Positions 18,340-27,084 are shown, counted from the first letter of the stretch. The stretch: 64,000 nt of DNA from JANRKB01 sp033763695 (GCA_033763695.1 JANRKB010000023.1:62001-126000); one strand, 5' to 3'. Made by a program: numbers and translations. The notes: generated by a model not told the origin, from the sequence alone.

Positions 18340-19194
18340 GTGAACGCGTGGGTTTTTCTTGCCATCGGTCTGGTGGTCGGTGCGGGCGCAATGGGCGTCG
18401 GTGCCTCGGCGTATCTGCGCCGCCATCTCCGTCGCGTGCGTGAGGCGGAGCGGCGTGCCCGCGGGGCCGAGCGGCTGGCCGAGATCGGCGCGATGACCGG
18501 CGGCCTGGCGCACGAGATCAAGAACCCGCTTTCGACCATCGGCTTGAACGCCCAACTGCTGGGTGAGGCGATCGGTGATCTGCCGATCGACGCCGAGGAG
18601 AAGGGGCGTCTTGATCGTCGCATCGGTTCACTGCGCCGCGAGGTTGATCGCCTCCGCGGCATCCTGCAGGACTTTCTCGAGTACGCGGGCGAACTGCGAC
18701 TTGACCGGCGTCCGGCCGACCTCAACACCGTCGTCGAAGAACTCGTCGACTTCTTCATCCCGCAGGCTCAGAAGAAGGGCGTCCGGCTGATGGCGGACCT
18801 GAAGGCCCAGCCCGCGGCGTGCTCGATCGATGTGCCGCACGTCAAGCAGGCCGTGCTCAATCTCATGCTCAACGCGGTCGAGGCGATGTCAGGTCGCGGC
18901 GACGGGCCGCTGGCACCGACAACCACGCCCCGCGAACTGATCCTGCGGACCGAGCGTGCCGCGTCCGGCACCGGCACGCCGCTGCTGCGGCTGCACGTGA
19001 TCGACACCGGGCCGGGAATCGCGCCCGAGGCTCTGGAGAAGATCTTCCGCCCGTACTTCACGACCAAGTCGGGCGGCAGCGGGCTGGGACTGCCGACCAC
19101 GCGGCGCATCGTGGAGGCCCACGACGGACGCATCGACGTCCACACGGCAGTCGGACAAGGGACCGATTTCGTGCTGTCGTTTCCGGCGTCGTGA
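18340..19194 (+). CDS. Sensor histidine kinase (HisKA-HATPase)
   Basis: A 284-residue membrane-bound histidine kinase without an input domain. One membrane helix occupies about residues 4-26, then a charged helix (about 28-48) and the dimerisation domain with the phospho-acceptor His58 in GGLAHEIKNPLSTI. The ATPase domain has the N box (QAVLNLMLNAVEAM), the G1 box (DTGPGIAPE), the F box (FRPYFTTKSGG) and the G2 box (GSGLGLPTTRRI). No response regulator lies next to it, so it is an orphan. GTG 18340 gives a protein beginning at the membrane helix; the open frame extends upstream into the repeat without sense. Confidence 0.9.
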   Translation: MNAWVFLAIGLVVGAGAMGVGASAYLRRHLRRVREAERRARGAERLAEIGAMTGGLAHEIKNPLSTIGLNAQLLGEAIGDLPIDAEEKGRLDRRIGSLRREVDRLRGILQDFLEYAGELRLDRRPADLNTVVEELVDFFIPQAQKKGVRLMADLKAQPAACSIDVPHVKQAVLNLMLNAVEAMSGRGDGPLAPTTTPRELILRTERAASGTGTPLLRLHVIDTGPGIAPEALEKIFRPYFTTKSGGSGLGLPTTRRIVEAHDGRIDVHTAVGQGTDFVLSFPAS

Positions 19195-19224
19195 GCGTCT
19201 CGCGGGCGCGGCCGCCGACCCCGC

Positions 19225-19230
19225 TAACCT
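19225..19230 (+). promoter_or_regulatory. -10 element of leaderless rarA mRNA
   Basis: TAACCT ends 6 bases before the GTG start at 19237. Confidence 0.5.
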
Positions 19231-19236
19231 ATCGGT

Positions 19237-20604
19237 GTGAGCGACCTGTGGGCCACAACCCGCGAAACCGCACGCCGCAGTGTGCGTCCGCTGGCGGAGC
19301 GTATGCGGCCGCGTTCGCTGGCTGAGTTCGCCGGCCAGCGTCACATCCTGGGCGAGGGCAAACTGCTGCAGCGCATGATCGTGGCCGATGCGATCACGTC
19401 GCTCATCCTGCACGGCCCGCCGGGCACGGGCAAAACCACGCTCGCTGAACTGATCGCAGTGACGACCAAGCGCCGCTTCGAACGTGAGAACGCGGCCAGC
19501 GTCGGCGTCAAGCGCATCCGCGAGATCATCGATGACGCGGCGCGGCGTGTGGAGAACGGCGGCCCGCGGACGATTCTGTTCCTCGACGAGATCCATCGCT
19601 TCACGCGTGCCCAGCAGGATGTGCTGCTCGCCGATGTTGAGCGCGGGCTGATCACGCTCATCGGTGCGACGACGGAGAACCCGCTCTTTGCCGTGAACTC
19701 CGCGCTCGTGAGTCGTAGCACGCTGTTCCGGCTGGAAACCCTGAGCGAAGAGGATATCGGCGTGGTCCTCGCGCGGGCTGTGGCGGATCGGGAACGCGGC
19801 TTCGGCTCACGCACGATCACGCTGACGCCCGAAGCGACGCAGGTGTGGGCGGCCAAGTGCGACGGCGATGCGCGGCGTGCGCTCACTGCGCTTGAGGTCG
19901 CCGTGCTCTCGGCTCCGGCGGGCAGCGGCACGCCCGAGCGACCGCTGGTCATTGATCGCCAGATGGCCGAGGACTCGATCCAGCAGAAGGCCGCGGCGTA
20001 CGACGCCACCGGCGACCAGCACTACGACTCGGCCTCGGCGCTCATAAAGAGCCTGCGCGGCAGCGATCCTGATGCCGCGTTGTACTGGATGGCCCGCATG
20101 CTCGAGGGCGGCGAAGATCCGCGCTTCATCGCGCGCCGGATGTCGATTCTGGCGAGCGAGGACATCGGCAACGCCGACCCTCGCGCGATCATGGTGGCGC
20201 ACGCTGCGTGGGAACTGGTGGAGCGCATCGGCATGCCCGAGGCCCGCATCACGCTGGCGCAGTGCGCGACGTACTTGGCGCTGGCGCCCAAGAGCAACGC
20301 GTCGTATGTGGCGATCGATGCCGCACTGAGCGATGTGCGCGAAGGCCGCACCATCCCGGTGCCGGTGTATCTGCGTGATCCCAACTCGTCGCCGATCGAT
20401 GTCGGCGTGCGGACCAAGCACGCGCCGGGGGAGAAGTACGTGTACAGCCAGGACGCCGCGGCGGGACCGCACGGCGGCGCAACGGGGCAGGACTACCTCG
20501 GCGTGCCCAAGGTGTACTACGAGCCGAGCAACGCGGGGGCGGAGGCCGCGCTGGCCAAGCGGTTAGAAGAACTGCGGGCGATGAAGCGGATGAATCGGGA
20601 GTGA
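19237..20604 (+). CDS. rarA: Replication-associated recombination protein A (MgsA/RarA AAA+ ATPase)
   Basis: A 455-residue AAA+ ATPase of the RarA/MgsA/WRNIP1 family, which acts at stalled replication forks. Walker A is HGPPGTGKTTLAE, Walker B is ILFLDEIHRF, sensor 1 is IGATTENP, and the SRSTLFRL arginine-finger region follows. The C-terminal half has the family tetramerisation region (SALIKSLRGSDPDAALYWMARML, cited here by its SLRGSDPDAALYW core) and the ALAPKSNASY motif. Length is normal. The GTG start lacks a Shine-Dalgarno sequence and has a -10 box 6 bases upstream. Confidence 0.96.
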   Translation: MSDLWATTRETARRSVRPLAERMRPRSLAEFAGQRHILGEGKLLQRMIVADAITSLILHGPPGTGKTTLAELIAVTTKRRFERENAASVGVKRIREIIDDAARRVENGGPRTILFLDEIHRFTRAQQDVLLADVERGLITLIGATTENPLFAVNSALVSRSTLFRLETLSEEDIGVVLARAVADRERGFGSRTITLTPEATQVWAAKCDGDARRALTALEVAVLSAPAGSGTPERPLVIDRQMAEDSIQQKAAAYDATGDQHYDSASALIKSLRGSDPDAALYWMARMLEGGEDPRFIARRMSILASEDIGNADPRAIMVAHAAWELVERIGMPEARITLAQCATYLALAPKSNASYVAIDAALSDVREGRTIPVPVYLRDPNSSPIDVGVRTKHAPGEKYVYSQDAAAGPHGGATGQDYLGVPKVYYEPSNAGAEAALAKRLEELRAMKRMNRE

Positions 20605-20657
20605 ACGCAGTCTCTCCGAACGGGCGTGCGGCGATCACCGATCGTGTCGGAGCGTGG

Positions 20658-20719
20658 CATCGGTGAGCGAACATCGTGGGTGAGCGAACATCGTGGGTGA
20701 GCGAACTTCGTGGGTGAAC
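20658..20719 (+). repeat. 17-bp tandem repeat
   Basis: About three and a half units of TCGTGGGTGAGCGAACA, with a single variation in the third unit, lie directly after rarA and upstream of repeat copy B. Confidence 0.85.
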
Positions 20720-20727
20720 ACGGTGCC

Positions 20728-21092
20728 GTGCCACTGATGCCCGAGTCTGCGAGGACATCAGTGCTCTTGGAGGACATGCGCAGTCGTCGGCTGCTCAGCA
20801 CCGAGATGCTCGCAAAGCCTCACATCTCGGTGGCACGGGTTCGTCGCGACGACTTCTTCACGGCGAAGCCGTGGAGGTGAATAGCCGTGGGTCGCCGCGC
20901 AGCGGCACCCACGGAAGCAGACGCCATCATGGCTGGGATCGTCGCGGGTGGATCGTGAATCAAGCAATCCACGTTCGTCGATCCTGCGCGAAGGGGATCG
21001 CAATCGTCGGGTGTCGCTGCGCGACGACCCGACGCTATTGACCCGCACGGCTTCGCCGTGCAGAGAGAGCCTCCCATCTCGGTGGCACGGGA
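20728..21092 (+). repeat. Multi-hairpin intergenic repeat, copy B
   Basis: Carries the full module set: the CACTGATG...CATCAGTG hairpin at the left end, CCGAGATG/CATCTCGG, CACGGC-GAA-GCCGTG, CCGTGGGT...ACCCACGG, the variable spacer, the GGATCGT stem, CGTCGGGT...ACCCGACG, GCACGGC-TTC-GCCGTGC and CATCTCGGTGGCACGGG. It lies between the convergent rarA and amidohydrolase genes. Confidence 0.92.
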
Positions 21093-21168
21093 ATGCGCAC
21101 CAGCGCAGCTTTTCATTTCAGCTTTTCAGCGGGGGGTGCGGTGTTGACAAACTGATGGCAAGCCAGGA

Positions 21169-21276
21169 GCGAGACACGAGACAAGGAGACATCAGACAAG
21201 GAGAAGTTGACCATCCGGTGGTCTCATGTCTCATGTCTCATGTCTCACGTCTCACGTCTCACGTCTTGCGTCTCAC
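21169..21276. repeat. Inverted pair of short tandem arrays (heptamers)
   Basis: The left arm (21169-21206) is purine-rich with GAGACAC/GAGACAA/GAGACAT units. The right arm (21222-21276) is an array of TCTCATG (three) and TCTCACG (three) followed by decayed units. The arms are roughly complementary around a spacer of about 15 bases, so the transcript from either side forms a long stem at the convergent gene ends. Confidence 0.85.
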
Positions 21277-21280
21277 CCGC

Positions 21281-22774
21281 TTACTTCCCCGGCTCTTTCG
21301 TCTGCGGGTACTTCTCGCGGTACTTCTGCCGCAGGCGCGTCTGGTGGTTCGTGAGGTCGCTGCGTTGGCCGTCGATGAACGCGGCACGCACATGCGAGGT
21401 CACCTCCAGCGGGTCATCATCGCTCAGGAAGAACGTCGCCGACTTGTTCTGTTCGATCGAGCCGTAGCGGTCGGCGATGCCCATGATCTCCGCGGCACTG
21501 AGCGTGATGGCGCGCAGGGCTTCGTCGCGATCCAACCCGTGGGCCGCGGCTTTGGCGGCGCCGTAGGGCAGGTTGCGTTCCTGCGGCGTCTCTTCGCCGC
21601 TGGCGATGGCGAAGCGCAGGCCCGCGGCTTTGAGGCGTGCGGGCAGCGTGAAGGCCTCGTCGTATGCCGAGTCTTCGCGCGTCGGGAAGGCGAACGTGCC
21701 GCCGACGATGATGGGGATGTCCAGTGGCTTCAGCACGCTCGCGGCTTCGGGTGCGGCGCGTCCGCCGATGATCACGGCACGCAGGCCACGGGCCTTGACG
21801 AACTCGGCGGCGGCGAGGATCTGATCCAGTTCGCTCGCGTGGATGAAGACCGGAGACGCGGCGGGCTTGCCGTTCAGGGGCAGGGCGCGCGTCAACGCTT
21901 CGAGGCGCAGGTCGATCGGCGTCTTGGGTTCGGCCTTGCGCACGGCGGCATAGGACTTGGCCCGATCGAACCAGTTCTCCAGCGTGCGGATGCGCTCGCG
22001 GATGGCGCGGCGTTGCTCGTCCTCGGGTTTGTCCGTCACGGGCTTCTTGAACGTGCGCATGGACGGCCACGCGACGATCACACCCGCATCACGCGTGACC
22101 GTCATGTCGCCGGCGGTCCAGCCGTCGAGTCGCATGACCGATGCCGTGCCGGGGATGAGTCCGCCCTGCGGGAAGACGCCCGCGAGCAGCACGCCGTTGG
22201 AGCGTGTGACGGGGATGAGCAGCGAATCGGGGCTGAAGGCGGTGGCGGCGGTGGCTTCGGGGGTCGCGTCGCCGGTTTCGTTGGTGTCCTCGGTGGGGCG
22301 CAGCGCGCTGATTTCGGTCAGGCCCAGTTGGGTGTTGACCGCGATCAGGCCCGGATAGGCGTGCAGGCCTGCCGCGTCGAAGATGACGCCGGATGCCGCG
22401 AGCTCCGCGGCGTTGATCTGCGTGGCGGGCAGGACGTTCGCGCCCTCGGCGAGCACACGCTCGGGGCCGACGTAGGTGAGCACGCCCTTGTCGAATGAGA
22501 GCTCGCCGCGTTCGATGGTGGGGCCGCTGACGGGGTGAATCGTGAGGTTGCGGATGGTCACGCTCCCCGCGGGGATGGCTCCCTCGGGGGTGGTGTCTTG
22601 GGCGTGTGCGGGCGTGGCGAGCGACGTCGTGAGCAGCGTCGCGAGGCTGGTGGCCCACAGACGAACAGCGCGATGAACAGCGCGACGAGCAGCACGATGA
22701 GCGAAGGCCGCACGCCGCGGCATGGTGTGCGCAGGGTGTGTCGGCGGCGTGGAGGACGAAGAGGCTGAGGTCAT
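21281..22774 (-). CDS. Exported amidohydrolase-family protein
   Basis: A 497-residue secreted protein of the metal-dependent amidohydrolase superfamily. A basic N-terminus with a hydrophobic segment ends in ATPAHAQD, a signal peptidase site near residue 58. The composite fold is visible: an N-terminal beta-sandwich (SVTIRNLTIHPVSGP), the YPGLIAVNTQLGLTE strand, and a C-terminal region with ALRAITLSAAEIMGIADRYGSIEQNKSATF, typical of imidazolonepropionase-like hydrolases. The usual HxH after the first strand is NTQ here, and other metal ligands are hard to find, so the catalytic site may be altered or lost. ATG 22774 has CACAAT 6 bases upstream; ATG 22723 is the alternative. Confidence 0.82.
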   Translation of the reverse strand: MTSASSSSTPPTHPAHTMPRRAAFAHRAARRAVHRAVRLWATSLATLLTTSLATPAHAQDTTPEGAIPAGSVTIRNLTIHPVSGPTIERGELSFDKGVLTYVGPERVLAEGANVLPATQINAAELAASGVIFDAAGLHAYPGLIAVNTQLGLTEISALRPTEDTNETGDATPEATAATAFSPDSLLIPVTRSNGVLLAGVFPQGGLIPGTASVMRLDGWTAGDMTVTRDAGVIVAWPSMRTFKKPVTDKPEDEQRRAIRERIRTLENWFDRAKSYAAVRKAEPKTPIDLRLEALTRALPLNGKPAASPVFIHASELDQILAAAEFVKARGLRAVIIGGRAAPEAASVLKPLDIPIIVGGTFAFPTREDSAYDEAFTLPARLKAAGLRFAIASGEETPQERNLPYGAAKAAAHGLDRDEALRAITLSAAEIMGIADRYGSIEQNKSATFFLSDDDPLEVTSHVRAAFIDGQRSDLTNHQTRLRQKYREKYPQTKEPGK

Positions 22775-22780
22775 TGAACC

Positions 22781-22786
22781 ATTGTG
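22781..22786 (-). promoter_or_regulatory. -10 element before the amidohydrolase start
   Basis: CACAAT with 6 bases to ATG 22774 on the minus strand. It supports this start over the downstream ATG at 22723. Confidence 0.45.
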
Positions 22787-22862
22787 CCATGCCCGCGACC
22801 GAGGCACAACTGCCACGATTGTGAGCACGAACCCGGCAGTGGCCCGGGGGCCGGACGCGGCA

Positions 22863-22868
22863 CACAAT
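22863..22868 (+). promoter_or_regulatory. -10 element before the 6PGL-like gene
   Basis: CACAAT ends 5 bases before ATG 22874. It is divergent from the similar element of the amidohydrolase gene about 80 bases away. Confidence 0.4.
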
Positions 22869-22873
22869 GGCCC

Positions 22874-23677
22874 ATGTCCGACCCGATCGACCTGGTCCCG
22901 CTGCCTGAGTTTCGCCCGCCGCGTTTGCCGGGGTCGCTCACGGTGCGGGCCACGGCGGACGAAGCAATCGACGCGGCGGCGTTTGACCTCGTGATCCACA
23001 GCCGAAACTGCATCCGCACGTTCGGCGATTTTCATGTGGCGATCTCGGTGAGCGCGGGCGTCGAGCCGCTGCTGCAGCGGCTGATGTATGACCCGGCGCT
23101 GCGCGATGTTTCGTGGAAGCGGGCCCATGTATGGCTGCTGGACGAGACGGGCGACGCGGCCGAGCGGGGCACGAGTCTGCGCGAGCTGTTCGTGCCGCAC
23201 TCGGATATTCCTGATGAGCAGTTGCATGTGATCCCGGTGCACGCGCCCGACGCGGGGCGGGCCTACACGCGCGAACTGCGCGAGGCGTTGGAGTGGCGCG
23301 AGCGCGGGCATGATCGGCTGGACTTTGCTCTGATGGAACTGGACCCCGACGGCAGCGTGCCGCTGGCGCTGGGGCGCTCGGATGACCTGCTCGCGGCGGA
23401 GCATCCGCGGGGCGTGGCGATGACCGAGACGTTCATCAGCGGGGCACGGTTTGTCGCGCTGCTGGCGACGGGCGCTGAGCGGGCCCGCACGATGCGGCAA
23501 CTGGAGCGGGAGTGGTCGCTCGCGCTTTCGCCCTCCGGCGGCATGCCGGGGACCGCGGCAGGCTCGGGCGGGACACGCAGCGCGGTGCGGCTGCGCCTCT
23601 TGGACGGCGAACTGCGCTGGTATGTCGATCACGCGGCCTGTGGAGCGACACCGACGCCACCGCCGCCGGCGGTCTAG
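22874..23677 (+). CDS. 6-phosphogluconolactonase/NagB-like protein, degenerate
   Basis: A 267-residue protein that aligns by pattern with 6-phosphogluconolactonases, which hydrolyse the product of glucose-6-phosphate dehydrogenase. It has the strand-helix ISVSAGVEPLLQRL, the WLLDET segment in place of the usual FFGDER, and LDFALMELDPDGSVPLALG in place of the family motif GMGPDGHTASLFP. The conserved His of that motif is replaced by Ser and the substrate-phosphate motif is weak. It may therefore be a divergent lactonase, an inactive relative, or have another sugar-phosphate substrate. zwf and gnd lie about 36 kb away in the same window. Confidence 0.65.
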   Translation: MSDPIDLVPLPEFRPPRLPGSLTVRATADEAIDAAAFDLVIHSRNCIRTFGDFHVAISVSAGVEPLLQRLMYDPALRDVSWKRAHVWLLDETGDAAERGTSLRELFVPHSDIPDEQLHVIPVHAPDAGRAYTRELREALEWRERGHDRLDFALMELDPDGSVPLALGRSDDLLAAEHPRGVAMTETFISGARFVALLATGAERARTMRQLEREWSLALSPSGGMPGTAAGSGGTRSAVRLRLLDGELRWYVDHAACGATPTPPPPAV

Positions 23678-23737
23678 GCTCGCACTCGAAACGGCCCAGC
23701 CGCGGCCACACGCACGCAGAACACGCAAGCGAGACGC

Positions 23738-24556
23738 ATGGCACAACTGTCGATCGAACCCAACCCGCGCGTGCGCTTTCGTATGCGGCATGAAGACGCC
23801 GACCTGCTGGTCGTCGAGAAACCGCCGCACGTCGTCTCCACCCCCGGCCTGGGCCATGAGCGTGACTCGCTGCTCTCGGGCCTGTTCGTGGAGTATGGCA
23901 CGCGACTGCAGAACCTCGGACGCGATCGTGACTTCGGCCTGCTCCATCGGCTCGATCGCACCACCAGCGGCCTGCTGATCGTCGCGCTCAATGGACGCAC
24001 CTACGACGCCATGCGTGCTCTCTTCGAGCAACGCGGCATCGCCAAGTTCTACTGGGCAGTGTGCGCTGAGCCGCCCAAGAAGCCCAAGGGCGTCATCACC
24101 CGGCCCATCGCCGAAGTGACGGGCACGGCACACAAGGCCCGCGGCGGGGAGAAGCAGGGCGGCAACCGCTCGCTCAAGACCGCACGCATCAGCAGTGCGG
24201 GCAAACCCTCGGTGACGGCGTATCGCGTGCTGCAGCAGACGCCGACGGCGACGCTCATCGAGTGCCGCGCCGTGACCGGACGACTGCACCAGATCCGCGT
24301 GCATCTGGAGTCGATCGGTTGCCCGATTCTGGGCGATGAGCTTTACGCGCCGGAGGCGTTTCGCAAGGCCGCGCCGCGGCTCGCGCTGCACGCGCATCGG
24401 CTGGTGTTTGCCCATCCGGTGAGCGGAGCGACGATCGACGTACAGACGCCGTGGCCGAGCGATCTGAAGCGGCTGCTGCAGAAGAACCACCTCACGCGTC
24501 CGGATCTGGACGTGAAGGCGCAGACTGAAAGCGACGCTGACGACGCGAGCGCGTGA
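23738..24556 (+). CDS. RluA-family pseudouridine synthase
   Basis: A 272-residue pseudouridine synthase that should modify rRNA or tRNA uridines. The catalytic Asp is in LLHRLDRTTSGLLIVA; EKPPHVVSTPG and the C-terminal VTGRLHQIRVHLESIGCPILGDELY pattern (GRLHQIRVHL) complete the RluA family signature. There is no S4 domain at the N-terminus, unlike RluC and RluD. The target base cannot be named. It begins 60 bases after the preceding gene. Confidence 0.93.
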   Translation: MAQLSIEPNPRVRFRMRHEDADLLVVEKPPHVVSTPGLGHERDSLLSGLFVEYGTRLQNLGRDRDFGLLHRLDRTTSGLLIVALNGRTYDAMRALFEQRGIAKFYWAVCAEPPKKPKGVITRPIAEVTGTAHKARGGEKQGGNRSLKTARISSAGKPSVTAYRVLQQTPTATLIECRAVTGRLHQIRVHLESIGCPILGDELYAPEAFRKAAPRLALHAHRLVFAHPVSGATIDVQTPWPSDLKRLLQKNHLTRPDLDVKAQTESDADDASA

Positions 24557-24573
24557 TGACGCTCGCTCTGAAC

Positions 24574-24712
24574 GAGCCCGAAGCGCAAGCGAGGGCTTCT
24601 GTTGCGCAAGCTCTCGCGTCACTTTGGTGTCGATATCGACGCACGCGGCGTGATCCGGGAGACGACACCGCCCTCACGCCCACTGAGGCCCTCGCTGGCG
24701 CTTCGGGCTCGT
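24574..24712. repeat. Inverted pair of AGCCCGAAGCG(C/A)AAGCGAGGG-type repeats
   Basis: A 21-bp sequence, GCCCGAAGCGCAAGCGAGGGC (positions 24577-24597 with its flank), recurs inverted at about 24687-24711 with one or two changes, separated by about 90 bases. I recall this sequence as a frequent intergenic palindrome half in planctomycete genomes. Between the arms no gene was seen. Confidence 0.7.
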
Positions 24713-24813
24713 CAAGTCAGGCGTGTGAGGCTCATCGGGACGAACTCGCGCGGGTCGTGCCGTGGGCGCGTAGAGTGGGGGGCGGCGGATGACCCGCCGC
24801 TCGGAGATCGCCC

Positions 24814-25938
24814 GTGCTCAAGACCCCGCTTCACGCGTTCCACGTCGAACACAAAGCCAAGATGGTCGATTTCGCCGGCTGGGACATGCCCATGTTCTAC
24901 TCCGGCATCCACGAAGAACACAAGCAGGTGCGCACCAGCGGCGGGCTCTTTGACGTCTCGCACATGGGCCGCGTCAAGATCACCGGGCGCCACGCCCGTC
25001 GCCTGCTCGAGCGACTGTGCACCCGCCGCATCAGCGACATGACCGCCGGCCAGTGCCGCTACTCGCTCTGCTGCAACGAAGCGGGCGGCGTACACGACGA
25101 CGTGATCGTTTATCGCATGGATGAGGACGACTTCACCGTGGTCGTCAACGGCGCCAACCGCGAGAAGATGCTCAAGCACTTCGAGGCCGTGCGTGCCAAG
25201 GGCGAACTGACTGTCAAGATCGACGACCAGACCACGTCCACCGCCATGGTCGCGATGCAAGGCCCGAAGGTGATGGACCTGGTCAGCAAGTTCAGCGGCG
25301 AGATCCCCAGCCTCAAGCGTTATCGCTTCGCGATCAAGAATCTGCTCATCATGAAGGTCATCGTCAGCCGCACCGGCTACACCGGCGAGGACGGCATCGA
25401 GGCGATCCTGCCCGCCGCCATGATCGGCATGGCGATGAAGATGATCCTCAAGGACGTCGACGTCACCAGCCCCGCGGCGATCGTCCGCCCCGCGGGCCTG
25501 GGCTGCCGCGACACGCTCCGCATGGAAGCCGCCATGCCGCTCTATGGCCACGAACTGGGCGAAGAGATCAACGCCCTCTCGTGCGGCGTCGACTTCGCGA
25601 TCACGCTCGACAAGGACACGCTCGATCGCGGCGAGCGCTTCGTCGGCCAGGATGCGCTGCAGGCCACCGCCAAGGCCGGCGGCCCGGCTCGGAAACTGGT
25701 GGGCATCGAGATCGACGGCCGTCGTGCCGCACGCCAGGGCAACAACGTGCTCGTCGGCGACAAGACCATCGGCGTCGTGACCAGCGGCTGCCTCAGCCCG
25801 ACGCTCGGCAAGTCGATCGCGATGGCGTTCGTTGATCGCGATCTGACGGCCACGGGCACCGCCCTGCAGGTGGATACCGGGCGCGACCGCCTCGACGGCA
25901 AGATCGTGCCGATGCCGTTCTATAAAGCCGCGAAGTGA
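24814..25938 (+). CDS. gcvT: Glycine cleavage system T protein (aminomethyltransferase)
   Basis: Transfers the methylene group from aminomethylated H protein to tetrahydrofolate. The 374-residue protein has the family N-terminus (PLHAFHVEHKAKMVDFAGWDMP), abbreviated here by its FAGWDMP core, then LFDVSHMGRV, the folate-binding SRTGYTGEDGIE region, and the CRDTLRMEAAMPLYGHEL motif with the catalytic Asp-type position. The C-terminal beta-barrel has GVVTSGCLSPTLGKSIAMAF. It starts at GTG 24814 after a GGAGAT site; TAGAGT near 24769 is a likely -10. The other gcv genes are not in the window. Confidence 0.95.
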   Translation: MLKTPLHAFHVEHKAKMVDFAGWDMPMFYSGIHEEHKQVRTSGGLFDVSHMGRVKITGRHARRLLERLCTRRISDMTAGQCRYSLCCNEAGGVHDDVIVYRMDEDDFTVVVNGANREKMLKHFEAVRAKGELTVKIDDQTTSTAMVAMQGPKVMDLVSKFSGEIPSLKRYRFAIKNLLIMKVIVSRTGYTGEDGIEAILPAAMIGMAMKMILKDVDVTSPAAIVRPAGLGCRDTLRMEAAMPLYGHELGEEINALSCGVDFAITLDKDTLDRGERFVGQDALQATAKAGGPARKLVGIEIDGRRAARQGNNVLVGDKTIGVVTSGCLSPTLGKSIAMAFVDRDLTATGTALQVDTGRDRLDGKIVPMPFYKAAK

Positions 25939-25942
25939 GCGG

Positions 25943-25994
25943 GAAGAGAAGAAGAGACGGAGAGCCCGAGAGACGAAGAGACGAAGAGACGAAG
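25943..25994 (+). repeat. Purine-rich octamer array
   Basis: Ends with three tandem AGACGAAG units preceded by degenerate GAAGAGA-type repeats, starting 5 bases after gcvT. It resembles one arm of the inverted short-repeat pairs elsewhere in the window, but no matching right arm was found. Confidence 0.75.
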
Positions 25995-26038
25995 TGCGCC
26001 GCGCCGCCGATCTCTGAGGTGTCGAGTGAATCGCGCTC

Positions 26039-26465
26039 GTGCCACTGATGTCGGAGTCTTCGACGACATCAGTGCTCATTGGCGCGTTGCGCGGTCGTCG
26101 GCGACGTCACGACTTCTTCACGGCGAAGCCGTGGAGTTGAGTAGCCGTGGGTCGCCGCGCAGCGGCACCCACGGAAAGCCAGCCCGATTGACGGGATCGT
26201 CGAAGATGGATCGTGAATCAAACGATCCACCGACGACGATCCTGTACGAGCGGGATCCATTCGTCGGGTGTCGCTACGCGACGACCCGACGCTATTGACC
26301 CGCACGGCTTCGCCGTGCAGAACCGCGTTGATCATCGGGGATGGCGTCTCTCGTGCCACTGATGTCCGAGTCTGTGAGGACATCAGTGCCGACGATCGGT
26401 GGACGAAGTCGTTGGCTCCTCAGCACCGAGATGTTCGCAAAGCCTCCCATCTCCGTGGCACGGGA
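26039..26465 (+). repeat. Multi-hairpin intergenic repeat, copy C
   Basis: The longest copy. The CACTGATGTC...GACATCAGTG hairpin occurs at the left (26043-26075) and again at 26355-26388, flanking the core hairpins (CACGGC-GAA-GCCGTG, CCGTGGGT stem, GGATCGT...ACGATCC, CGTCGGGTG...ACCCGACG, GCACGGC-TTC-GCCGTGC). The CCGAGATG/CATCTCCG hairpin is at the right end. It lies between convergent gcvT and a lipoprotein gene. Confidence 0.92.
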
Positions 26466-26532
26466 GGCATCTCCAACTGAACGCTCCTCGCCCGGTTCAT
26501 GTGCGATGTTCGCTTTGAGCTGTTCGCTTTCT

Positions 26533-27078
26533 CTACCGCTGCACCACGAACTCGTCCTTCAGGTCGGCCACGCGGCCGTCGGGCCCAACGATCGACAGCG
26601 TCGCCTGGATCGTCACGCTCGAGACGAGTCCCTTGGCGGCGTCGCCGCCGACCGCGAGACGTCCGATCCACTCCGGCACGCCGGTGAGTTGCACGCGATA
26701 GGTGCGAGTGGCGGGGTCAAAGAGCGCGGCGTTCTTGGCCATGTCCGCCAGATTGATCTCCCACTTGGCGAGTTGCACGCTCGCGCCGCCGGGCTGGCCC
26801 TGGCCGGGGCCGTAGAGAGCGAGCCGCAGGCCGCCGACGCCCTTGGTGCTGTCGCCCCAGCGGTCTTTGAGTTCGATGTGGGCGATGATGCGGCCCTTGC
26901 TGTCGTCGCCGCGTTCCAAATGCGTGAGCGGATAGATCCGCAGCGTGGCGGGCGCGAACGGCCAGGTGTTGAGCGGTACTTCCGAAGGCGCGGGCGTGCC
27001 CATGCGCGGCGGGGAATCACACGCGCCCAGCAGCGAGACCAGCACAAGTGCCGCGGCGAAGAGTCGAAGCGATTGCAT
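26533..27078 (-). CDS. Hypothetical lipoprotein
   Basis: A 181-residue protein with a type II signal peptide: hydrophobic residues 4-18 and lipobox LLGAC (Cys20). The mature part looks all-beta, with strands around IIAHIELKDRWGD, LRLALYGPG, YRVQLTGVPEW and VTIQATLSIVGPDG, as in a single immunoglobulin- or C2-like domain. No known family was recognised. ATG 27078 has TACACT 6 bases upstream and no ribosome site, so the mRNA may be leaderless. Confidence 0.75.
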   Translation of the reverse strand: MQSLRLFAAALVLVSLLGACDSPPRMGTPAPSEVPLNTWPFAPATLRIYPLTHLERGDDSKGRIIAHIELKDRWGDSTKGVGGLRLALYGPGQGQPGGASVQLAKWEINLADMAKNAALFDPATRTYRVQLTGVPEWIGRLAVGGDAAKGLVSSVTIQATLSIVGPDGRVADLKDEFVVQR

Positions 27079-27084
27079 GCCGCG

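Noticed and set aside
21222..21276. CRISPR array
   Set aside because: Units are 7 bases with no unique spacers, and no cas genes are present.
20948..22498. Plus-strand open frame covering repeat B and the antisense of the amidohydrolase
   Set aside because: It begins inside a repeat with hairpins and translates to low-complexity Arg/Gly/Val sequence.
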